From the NCBI GenBank assembly GCA_029721435.1, contig CM056573.1, positions 125,513,447 to 125,577,446 on the forward strand: a DNA stretch of 64,000 bases. Reading direction: 5' to 3'. This document shows positions 20,656 through 31,500 of the stretch, in pieces. A model generated the notes under the pieces. The model was not told where the DNA came from. It did not search any database and saw nothing but the letters and a program-made list of their open reading frames with translations. Made by a program: the position numbers and the translations under genes. Source of the DNA: Gymnothorax reevesii (lineage: Eukaryota > Chordata > Actinopteri > Anguilliformes > Muraenidae). The first letter of the stretch is position 1. Every line of letters begins with the position of its first letter.

Positions 20656-21789
20656 TTTAGGTAGGGAGTTTATTGTCATGATTCCTGCTTTGATATTTCA
20701 AGTCTTGCTGTGCTTTTCTGTTAACATTTATGCTTCCTTCCAATCTGCATGCTTCATTAGTACTTCATTGGTAATGAGCAAGTCATGTCAACCAATCTCT
20801 GTTCTTGACACATGATCTTGCCTCACCTCTTGTTTCTTCTCCAGGTGTTGCCCCTCATGTGTGCTGATTTTCTTCCCTTTATCTGGTGTCAGTGGAAGTT
20901 GGCTGGCAGACAGACGCCCGTATTCAGAAACGACACTCACCCTCCACTCACCATATAGTGAGTACGACTGAAATGTAACTGGAGTGTCAGAAAGGGATCG
21001 ACTGACCACTAACCAAGAGAGCAGTCCCACTCCTCGCCAGTTGCTATTGACAAACACCACTCGAGCATTACCGGCAGTAGTGGGCACTGGGTACGAGAGG
21101 CGGTGCGTCGGCTGCTGCAAAGGGACGCTCAATCCTCACCCTTCAGTGCGGAATAATCTAAACCTGACAAAGTTTACTTTTCTTGATTAGGAAGTTTGCC
21201 AGACTAATTGGTAAAACGACAATCAAATTTTCGTCATACATTGCTTCACAAAATTGAGGCGTTTCTTTCGCACATAAATGACGACGTAAAATATCAGCAT
21301 GTCTTCATAAATTCTGTGGTCGACTGGCTCACGAAAGGCGCAGGCTCACGCTCACGAAGCAGCAAGCTGTGAAATGTGCCGGACATTTCCTTCTACATTC
21401 AGTAATTAAGAATGTAGAAAAGAATGGAGTCTCGCCACTTACAGCTACACGAGCCTCGCAGACCAATCCACATGCGCCCCACGAGCCGCTGAGCGCAGAA
21501 TTTTCCGACCCTTGAGTAAAGAAGAGTGCAAGAAATCCGAATATGTGTGAGTTGAAAGATATGCGTCATTCATGAAAACTGGCCACATCTGATAATGTTG
21601 AGAGTTTTCGGAGTTTTTGCAATGGTAATTTAAATGAATTGAAAACAGGGCAATAATTATCAGTGCTCATTCTAACTTAACAAGTAGAACTGGCGACACA
21701 TGATAATCCTTTGGATTTTTGTAGTTCAAGTAAATAAAATTTTATTAAATAATTGGATTCAATCATTATCTTTAAGGGATGGTTTTGAG
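20656..21789. other. Unassigned sequence
   Basis: There is no gene. A short palindromic word around CTCACCATATAGTGAG lies near 20,948-20,963. A separate hairpin at 21,391-21,419 is listed on its own. Confidence 0.5.
21391..21419. repeat. Perfect 10-bp hairpin
   Basis: TTCTACATTC and GAATGTAGAA pair exactly around a 9-nt loop. There is no following T-run and no known function. Confidence 0.6.
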
Positions 21790-22641
21790 CTTCCCCTATT
21801 GCCAGTTCACCAGTGGGTACACAAATGCTAACCTCGGGCTCACCACAGTCAAAGTAACATCCACATGAATGGGAGGGCCCAAGGTTTCCCAGCAGAACAT
21901 TGCCCAGAGCATAACACTACCTCCGCCAGCTTGACTTCTACCCAGTGCATCCTGGTGCAGTGTCTTCCCCAGTTAAGTGACACTCACACACATGATGCTA
22001 TCCACATTATGTGAAAGTAAATGTGATTCATCAGACCAGGCCTCTGCTCTGTCTCTTTCTCCATTGCTCTGTGGTCCAATTCTCATGCTCACGTCCCCAT
22101 TCTGCCCACTTTTGTTGGTTGACAGAGGTCAGCATGGGCACCATCTGCGGCTACGTAGCCCAATATGCAACAAAATACGATTCATTATGTGTTCTGACAC
22201 CTCTCTATCAGAACCATCATGAACTTTTACAGCAATTGGAGCTTCAGTGGCTCTTCTGTCGGGTTGGACATTACCGGCCAGCCTTTGCTCCTTATGAGCA
22301 TGAGCAGTGAGCCTGCGCCAGCCATGACCCTGTTGCCGATTCACAAGTTTTCCTTCCTTGGTTACTATTGGTTGGTACTGATCATTGCTGTCTGGGAACA
22401 CCCCACAAGAGAAGCAGTTATGGAGATGCTTTGACCCAGTCTTCAAGCCATTACAGTTAGCCCTAATCAAAGTCACTCACATCCCCAAACTTGCAGCATC
22501 TAACTCATCAGCTTCGAGGATAAAATGTTCACTCACTGCCTAATATGTCCCACCAACTGACAGGTGCCATTGTAGCGAGATAATCAATGTTATTCTCTTC
22601 CCCCGTCAGTGGTCATAATGTTATTACTGATTGGTGTATAT
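21790..22641 (-). pseudogene. Decayed Tc1-like transposase, copy 3, with right end
   Basis: On the minus strand, words such as RRATEAPIAVKVHDGSDREV and LHIGLRSRR (near 22,140-22,260) match the helix-turn-helix region of the same Tc1 family as copy 1. Lower coordinates carry decayed words of the catalytic part. The right terminus runs through GTCAGTGGTCATAATGTTAT to about 22,640. Frames are broken by many indels, so no product is expected. The terminal segment matches the fragment at positions 1-57. Confidence 0.75.
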
Positions 22642-25188
22642 GACACGTGCAAAAATAGAAGAAATCAGGAAGGGGCTAAATTCAAACCACTGAAGGTTCA
22701 GGGGTCTGGAGGCTACCACAGCAAGCAGTGAATCACAGGCAAGAGCACACTCTGGATGGAGTGTTTTTAGTAAAATATAAGCCAGTGAATCATTTAATTT
22801 TTAATGATTTTAACTGTCACAAGATGATCAAATCAGTATGCAGTATTGTGTGCATCATCTGAGCAACACCTTTACTTATGGACGGCGCAGAAATTGATGC
22901 TGTGTATTGAGTCTGTGTGATGAAATTTAAACGGCCTGTCGACAAGATACAGCGTCATTTCCTTGGAAAAATTATATTTACACGTCAGCAGCCAAAATAT
23001 AACAAAAATGCACCCTGCGGAAAATTCATGCAGATTATTTTGTAATGAATCTACCAGAAACCTGTCTTACAGTCTGTTCCTGTGTAGCCTGGGAATGACA
23101 AAAGCACAGCACAGCATATCGTTTTTGAAAATATGATTATTAAAAGCTGTCATTTTTTAAAACTTTTTTTTTTTTGTTAAACCAGAACTTCTTGTTTGCT
23201 ACTGTCACTCAAAATAACACTGAAACTGTGGAGGTGTCACTCGCCGCGTTCCTGTCCTGTTATAGTACTTTTGTCGAGATTTCAGACGGGGAAGTTTCAG
23301 ATGCTCTTCGTGTCTTGGCTGTTGTTTTCACCATCTCCGTGAAAACACCAATGACAAGCTTAATTTTTATTTATTTTGTCACCATGATTGAAGTTCACAT
23401 TTAATGCCTTCAGAGAGACTCGCCTCTTTTTGTGTCTGTTCATTTGCTTGAAAAGGCCTGTAATTACAGAGAGAGACTCAAACGCTGGGTATGATTTGAT
23501 GGGAAAGAGATATCTATAGACATTGATATGGAAAGAATGATGGAGCTGTTCCAAGAGATAAAATGCGCTTTAGAGATTTATTTGATTGAAATTATGCATA
23601 TGATTGTGTTTGATTTTACTTCTAAAGAACCACAGTCAGTTGCATTGGATTATATATTAAGCTGACAAACAACTTTGACGAAGCTGGAGCCAATTCTTTC
23701 AGAGCAATTTGGGGTTAAAGGCCTTGTTCAAGGGCCCAACAGCTGTACCGATCCTATTGTGGCAGCACAGGAGTTTGAGCCACCAACCCTCTGAGTCCCA
23801 GTCAAAAGTGCCAGGCATTAAGCCATAGGCACCATTCACACCCTCACTGCTGTAATAACTGATACCCCTCCATCTTCTGCTTACCAAGGGGATCACAACT
23901 GCTATCTTTGTCAAGCGCTTGAACCTTATATGTGACCCCATGGGCACACACATACACACACACAAACACACAAATACACCATAAAAAATACGTTCACCTG
24001 TCAGAGAAGAAAAAAACGTGTTGGGTGAGGAATGGCATTTCACTTCCTCTGAAGCTTTTGCTGGGTTTAGGCAGATACGATGCAGTGTCATGCTGTCGGA
24101 GATAAGAGGTGAGGCTGTATTCTCCCTGATAAACAAATGATAATTCCCTATTACTTTGCTTGATTTAACAATCAGAGGATTAATTAATTAATTTACCGAG
24201 ACTGAATGGCAGAATGAGGGGCCATTTTCAGTTTCCACGACATTATTGCTCAGTGCATCAAACTTGCTCAGGAGATGCTCAAAAATGCTCACGAGACCAC
24301 AAATTTGTTCAAATTTACTTACGGGAAGCTAACACAATGCCAATGCATTCAATGCTTGTCAATATGTTTACTATAATCTTTCCCCCTTAAATACCTACTT
24401 TTTAATGCCATTCAAAAACAAAAAAAAAAAAACCAGGAAATTATTTTCAGTTTTATTTCATAATCCAACAAACAAAAGGTCAAACAATACATGGAATTAG
24501 CGAGAGAGTTGAGTTTTTTTCAAATTAATTATTAAGATTTCCATCCTTGCACTCACGAATCAAAGCGTAAACGTCAATTAATCTTCTTGTCATTATCAAC
24601 TCTTAATCATTACAGACTACATATATAAAGGCTGGGTTCTAATTTTCCTGTAAAACAGTAAAAATTCATTGATTGTCAATCAAGCATAGTACGTGGAAAA
24701 AATACAGCGATAAAAGGTGAGGTCACTGCCTCTCCTGACCGCACGTCTCTGATAAGATGGAGTTTGTGATCATGACTCGAGGGGTATTGTTGAGTCAGTA
24801 CAACCCGTAAACTGGCCTAGAGAACCCTTTACAGGTCAGAGATGTGCTGTGAGCCCTCTGGAGTGACATGAGGCTGTTTTCGGGAAATTGCCCTGTCTCA
24901 CCAGTGGAGGGCTGCTTGTGTAATCAAGACAATCAGGCACAGGACCAAACAGCAAAAGTCCAAGGTCATAACCGTGTGCAGATTAACCACCAGCGGTGAC
25001 CCTCCACCCCACTCCTGTCTTAAGGGGAACTGACCTCTTCAGACAGAGTACTGAAGGAAGCATTCAGGCACCGTGAACCCCACCCCACGACCCCCCGCGA
25101 GCTGTCCGCGCGCCTCATCACAGAGATGAAGCAAACCCTTTCGCCTTTTCTCCTGGCTCTGTCCTCTCTGACCTTGCAGTAACCAGCA
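22642..25188. other. Unassigned sequence, partly possible conserved non-coding DNA
   Basis: No gene. The blocks 22,930-23,160 and 23,240-23,680 are complex, AT-rich and not obviously repetitive, the sort of sequence where conserved non-coding elements are found, but this cannot be shown here. Positions 23,700-23,900 (AAGGCCTTGTTCAAGGGCC then CAACAGCTG) resemble a common fish repeat. A short CA-rich stretch lies at 23,946-23,977 and an A-run at 24,420-24,432. Confidence 0.4.
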
Positions 25189-25305
25189 CACACACACACA
25201 TGCATATACACATGCACACACACACACATGCATATACACATGCACACGCGCACACATGCACAAGAAAGCCCTGAAACATTCACACACACACACACACGCG
25301 CACAC
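25189..25305. repeat. CA-rich microsatellite with internal duplication
   Basis: A CACACA run followed by ATGCATATACACATGC occurs twice in tandem, then imperfect CA repeat continues to about 25,305. Confidence 0.85.
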
Positions 25306-27350
25306 GCTGTCAGTGCCTGGTCACATGCCACCAGGTCTTTCTCACCCCCCACCTCCGCTACGGCCCCCACCCAGCTCTCTTTCACGGGTCAGCGGCTGTG
25401 ATTGTGATAACATCACACAGAGGCCTGAATGGACAGAGGCAATTCTGCTGCAACAGCGAGGAAGGAGGAGGGTGGGGGTAGCGGGGGGGTCTCAGGCAGA
25501 TTGACAGACAGGCAGCCTGAGAAACAAGACAAAAACATTTGCAGAAATGGTTGCAGATAGAGCCAGACAAACAGAAATAGAGAAATACATACAGACACTT
25601 TCATTTTCACACAGCCGGGGCGAGAAGCATTTGTTAAAGGAATGCCATACATGGTGAATAAACTGTTTTTATTTTAAAAAGTTAATGTCTGGGCTGTCTT
25701 AAAATTTTTAAATAAGTGAATTCAATGGGGACGGGAAGCACAAGAAAATGCCATATAAGTATTGTGGTAGTGTTATTTTTAGACATTTTTGGCACTGAAA
25801 AAAAGCCAAATCCCTTGTGTTTATGCGCCTTGTTAATTTCAAATTTACAGCAACACGAAGACCCATATCCCACCGCGCGCGATGACATCACCGGTTGGAC
25901 TTATTTCACCTATACTTGCATGACAAAAGGCATGAAATAATTGATTCTAATGAGAATAACGGGTTCAATAACGTTAAAGACCTCACACCGCCAAAGTATT
26001 TTTCAGTGGAAAGTAACTCTTGAAGTGTCTAAAACGCATAGTTGTATAAATTTTAATCTGTTAATAATCCGGTGCAATGCATTTTAAAACCAGCGAGTCT
26101 TCAAATTGGTGTCAATATCACGGGGCAGACATTTTCCAATGACTGAAAGAACAAAAAATAAAAATAAACAAACAAACAGTTGGGTGCGCTTAGCCCTACC
26201 GTAGCTCTGCCGACATCTGGCCCTGGCACACAGTCTGTATGCTCGGCAGTTTTTCTCAGTATTGTCCCAACTATACAGAGAGAGAGAGACACAAGACTCA
26301 GCGTGGCATTTTTTGCACATCAGTTAATTTCAAAAATTAATTCAGTAAACAATAAAATAAATGCACTTAAGTGTCACTCGTACCATGCAAAATTCAGCAA
26401 GGGGTGGGTCAGGCAAAAACAATTTTTGGTGGATATATGTGTCTGACCGAGCTCACTTAGAATGTGCAGTATGAGCGTTTTTTCCCCAGTGATTACAGAA
26501 TAATTGCTAGAAATAGATTTTGGCATTAATTTAAGCACTATTTCACTGAATTCAGTGGGCAAGAGAAAATGTAGTCTTGACAGAAAATGGTCCAACTTGG
26601 GACACTACATTTTGGTGGGTGAATACCCTTTAGGAAGACCTATATGTTTACCCTGAAAACCAGTGAAACATATTACCTAATGTGGGAGGTATAGGTGAGA
26701 ATGTTACCCCTACCCCAAATCATTTATTTTGAGATGACCATGTTCTGAGCCCAATAACTTGCCTTCTGCTGGGATTTGGATATTAGGACATGTACGGGAA
26801 TAAAACCATTACTAGAATTATTGGAAAGAAAAAAAAAAATTGTGAACTTTTACCACTTGTGAGTGAGACCAGAATTTGTGGAACTAGTGTTATGGTGAAA
26901 CTACAAAAAATAGCTATTTACAAGGTTTTTGAAAGCCTAGTGTGAAAATACGAAAATAGCTTGCAAAAAAAATTATTTTTGAATATAAAAGCATAGGCAT
27001 CTACCTATTTCTTGGCAAAGATTCATTTATCAACAGCCTGCAGAAGGTATGATATCGACCTCGAAATATGGCATATAATTTTGCAGTGTCAAACTTGGTG
27101 CCTTTTGGGGGCCCTGGACCAGCACTACCAGAAGCACAAAAAAATTACTGATAATAGGGTAAAAATCTTCAACACGTCCACTTTTATTCTACAATAGGCT
27201 AACGTCTGTTCTTTCTGTAGTTGCAGTGAAAAAAGTTTAAACACTATCAGTATATTTTGGAGGGAAACAGCTGTGAAAAACAAAAATGGCCCCTTCTCCT
27301 ACCACACAAAGTCTAAACTGGTGCAGTTAAGTAGGCCAATAAAAATCTGG
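25306..27350. other. Unassigned sequence
   Basis: No gene or family recognised. A short GA-run lies near 26,277-26,289. The many short open frames have no family signature. Confidence 0.5.
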
Positions 27351-27351
27351 A

Positions 27352-27535
27352 TTTGGGGCACCCCAGTGGCTTGTCAGTTAGGCGCGCGCGCCGGGGCTGG
27401 GACCGTCCAGCAGCAACCCGGTTCGATTCCGGCTCAGGTCGTTTGCCGCGTGTCTTACCCATTCTTCTCCCTGGCTTTCCTGTCTCTCTCAACTGTGTGA
27501 CTGTCAAATAAAGGAGAAAATCCCCCCAAAAAATA
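27352..27535 (+). mobile_element. tRNA-derived SINE (short fish type)
   Basis: The head contains CAGTGGCTTGTCAGTTAGGC (A-box region) and GGTTCGATTCC (B-box), followed by a short body with TTTGCCGCGTGTCTTACCC, pyrimidine-rich sequence, TCAACTGTGTGACTGTCAAA and AATAAAGG. An A-rich tail ends near 27,535. This architecture and the closing TGTCAAATAAAGG match a family common in spiny-rayed fishes, as far as I recall. No clean target duplication was seen. Confidence 0.75.
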
Positions 27536-27837
27536 AATATAGGCCTACTTGTATTTTGTATGAACGAAACGGTCTTACAATTATCTAATTCCAATCCCAC
27601 TGGCGTATTTTTTTCAGTCTACAACAATCACAGAATGGATGATTAATAATATACTGTAGCAGAGAAAGTAGCTACAGTTTGTGGGATTGGTAAAACACCA
27701 TTTGGAAAATACTGCAGTCTACTGCGCACGGAGCACTAACACCTCTAATCGCCTTTTGTCGCTTGTACACTATCCGGTATAGTGCCGGCCAGTGCATGAC
27801 GCGAGTTAAATCTATGGTCCCGACATTTACTCTTTAG
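27536..27837. other. Unassigned sequence left of the LTR element
   Basis: No gene recognised. The left flank of the LTR-element insertion ends in CATT at 27,838-27,841. Confidence 0.5.
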
Positions 27838-27841
27838 CATT

Positions 27842-28304
27842 TGTTATGACTTGGAAAAATCACAACAAAGAAAACTGGCCAGTACAACTAAAACAAATTT
27901 ATTCTTTACAAAAAAAATTGTACAAAAATTATCCACTATTTAAATTCTCTAATAACACTGCCACTATTTAACTGTTGCCAAAACAAAACTCTGGTCTGCT
28001 CTCTTCTGCTGTCTGCTCTCTTTGTTGTCAGTCTCTGCTGTGCTTAAAATCACAGCCTTTTTATAGTCTAGCAACCTTCCAGAAAGATCCACAGGATTCT
28101 AGGGAAATCCCGCCCCCTCCAAGCAGGAAAGTGCCAGAAGCTTCGAGAAATTACTAGACTTTTCTTAATGATTTTACAAATACGCCACCAGATGGTGCCA
28201 ATGAACAAAATAAATATAGCTGACCAGCAAGGCAGCAAAACAGCATGTAACAAACTTCATTTACAAATGGAATATAATGCTGTACAAAATTATCATACAT
28301 AACA
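27842..28304 (-). repeat. 3' LTR of the Gmr1-type element
   Basis: Same length as the 5' LTR with one substitution. AATAAA on the minus strand at 27,898-27,903 would supply the polyadenylation signal. The TATA box copy is at 28,056-28,065. Confidence 0.95.
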
Positions 28305-28316
28305 CCTCCCCTCTTT
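28305..28316 (-). other. Polypurine tract
   Basis: Read on the minus strand, AAAGAGGGGAGG abuts the 3' LTR directly, the expected position for the plus-strand primer. Confidence 0.9.
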
Positions 28317-28507
28317 AAGAAAAGAAAGGTTTGCTAAAAGCTTTCTTTTGTTAAAATTAACACAGTTTTATAATCAGAACAATATTGAACTTTACACAAA
28401 CGTATTATTGATCATGATAACAATCATATACATAACAAACAGTGTAAGTCTCACAATCAAATAGAAAAGTAAAATTACGTTTTTCACAATCACGAAAAGA
28501 AATAAAA

Positions 28508-31500
28508 TTACATGCGTGAAAGTGTATCTGGGATTACATTATCTTTTCCCCTGATGTGAGAAATGTCCAAATCATACTCTTGCAAAAGTAAACTCCATCT
28601 CAGTAATCTTTGATTCTTGTTTTTGATCTTGTGCAAGAATGTGAGGGGATTGTGATCACTGAAGACCTTGATGGAAGTAGCTGAACAAGTCAAATAGACT
28701 TCAAAATGTTGTAAAGCCAAAACAAGTGCCAAACATTCTTTTTCAATTGTTGAGTAGTTTTTCTGATGTTTATCAAACTTTTTGGAAAAGTAACAAACGG
28801 GATGATCTACTCCATCAGTGTCTTCTTGCAGTAAAACTGCACCTGCACCAATGTCACTGGCATCAACTGCCAACTTGAACTCCTTTTTGAAATTGGGAGG
28901 TAAGAGAACTGGTGCATTTTTGAGAATCGCTTTCAGCTGGTCAAATGAATTTTGACATTTTTCATCCCAAACAAATTTTGCATTTTTCTTCAGTAAATTT
29001 GTCAAAGGTTCAGAGATGATAGAGAAATTTTTACAGAATTTTCTGTAGTAGCCAGCCATCCCTAGAAATCTCATGAGCTGTCTTTTAGTTGTTGGCTCAG
29101 GAAATTCAGTGATAACTTTGACTTTTGCATCAACTGGTTTGACTTGACCCTGTCCTACAACATGACCTAAATAAACAACTGTAGCTTCACAAAAGTCACT
29201 TTTAACAAGGTTGATAGTCAGCTTGGCATCACTCACTCTCTGAAAGAAGTTTCTGATGTAGGTGAGGTGCTCTTGGAAGCTGTCACTGGTGATGATAATA
29301 TCATCGATATAGGCCTCACATCCTGGCAGTCCAGATATCACTCTGTTTACCAGACGTTGGAAGGTGGCCGGAGAATTTTTCATTCCAAATGGCATGACCT
29401 TATATTGGTATAATCCATCTGGTGTGACGAAGGCCGAGATCTCCTTTGCTCTATCTGTTAGAGGGATCTGCCAGAAGCCCTTGAGGAGATCAAATTTTGT
29501 GACATACTTTGACTGTCCAACTTTGTCAATGCAGTCATCAATCCTGGGAATAGGATATGAGTCCTTTTTTGATAAAGCATTCGCTTTTCTGTAGTCTGTC
29601 ACCATTCTATATGTTCCATTGGGTTTGGGAACTAGGATGCATGGAGAACTCCAGTCACTGTAACTTGGTTCAACAAAGTCATTTTCAAGCAGATATTTGA
29701 CTTCTTGTTTAAGGTATTCCTGCTTCTCTGGATTCATTCTGTAGGGATGCTGTTTTACAGGCTTGGCATCATCTTGTAGGATGACATCATGGTAAACCAA
29801 ATCAGTCCTTGATGGAACGTCAGGGAAAATGTGACTATATTCAAATATGAGCTGCTTTAGCTGCTGTTGTTGAAAAGGGTCCAGGTGGGACAACTTGCTG
29901 TCAATATTTTCAAGAATGTCTGAATTTTCAAGTTTGACTGGACCAGGTTCATTTTCTAAGGGGCAGTCACAATCTTTGGAATTTTCCAGTTCAACTGTAT
30001 TTACCACATTGACTGGCTTTTGCTGTGTGTCTCTATCAATGTATTCTTTCAGCATGTTGATGTGACACATTTGTTTTTGTTTCCTCCTTCCAGGAGTTGA
30101 AATTATGTAATTTAGATCACTGACCTTTTTGAGGACAGTGTAAGGGCCGAAATATCGGGCTCTTAGAGGGTTTCCAGGAACTGGCAAAAGTGCAAGAACT
30201 TTGTCACCAGTTTTAAAACTTCTATCTTTTGAATGAAGGTCATATCTGGCTTTCATTTTGCCCTGAGCTTCTTTGAGATTAGACTTAGCAAAGTCACAGG
30301 CTTTAGAGAGACGATTACGGAAGTCAGAGACATACCGAAGCAAGTTCATTGGGACATCATCTTCAGCGAGCAACTTTTCCTTCAGTAGCTTCAGAGGTCC
30401 ACGGACTGTATGCCCAAAAACGAGCTCAAAAGGACTGAACCCAAGAGACTCCTGAACAGCTTCACGGGCAGCAAACAGAAGAAGATGAACACCTTCATCC
30501 CAATCTTTCTCTGTGTCAAGGCAGTAGGTCCTTATCATGTTCTTCAGGGTTTGATGGAACCTCTCCAAAGCACCTTGACTCTCAGGATGGTAAGCTGATG
30601 ACCTGTATTGTTTAATACCAAGCTCATGCATAACTTGTTGAAATATGCCCGACATGAAATTTGATCCTTGATCAGACTGAATAGACTTAGGAAGACCAAC
30701 AAAGCAGAAAAACTTGGTAAGAGCCTTGATGATAGTCTTCGCCTTGATATTACGAAGTGGAATTGCCTCAGGAAACCGAGTGGAAGCACACATGATAGTC
30801 AGTAAGTACTCACAACCAGACCTAGTCTTCGGCAATGGTCCAACACAGTCAATGATGATCCGACTGAAAGGTTCTTCAAAAGCGGGAATGGGCTTAAGTC
30901 GAGCCTTTGGAATATTTTGGTTCGGCTTCCCTACCATTTGGCAAGTATGACAGGATTTGCAGTACTCCTGTACATCAGACCTCATGGAAGGCCAGAAGAA
31001 ATGGTTTCTGACACGTTGAAGGGTCTTCTTGATACCCAAATGACCTGACATAGGACTGTCATGGGCCAGACTAAGAGTTTCTTGACGGTACGGCTTTGGA
31101 AGAACAATTTGATGGGTGATCATCCACTCTTCATCTGCAGGAACATCAGGTGGACGCCACTTTCTCATAAGCACACCATTTTTGTAGTAAAAACAGACAG
31201 GAACTTGAGTAGCCTCTTGTTCACTTGCAGCCTGTGGTAGAAGATGCGCTAGATCACGAGCTTGTTGTTGCTCATGAATAAGTTGTTTACGAGACAAAAT
31301 GTCATTAGAATGACCTGACAAGGACAAGTCTGAAGATTTCCCAGACATCTCAGGACTGGATGGTTCCTGATGAAAAGACTGCCCAATGAAGGTGTCAGCC
31401 AGGTTAAAGTCCAGATCAGCATCATCTTGAATAGCCTTTTTGGCCATAGAACGAGTAACTGCACATGAAGGATAGAGGTCTGGAATTTCCTCCTCTATAG

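Noticed and set aside
20788..21132. A 114-codon minus-strand frame
   Set aside because: No family signature, no splice or promoter context, length within chance expectation.
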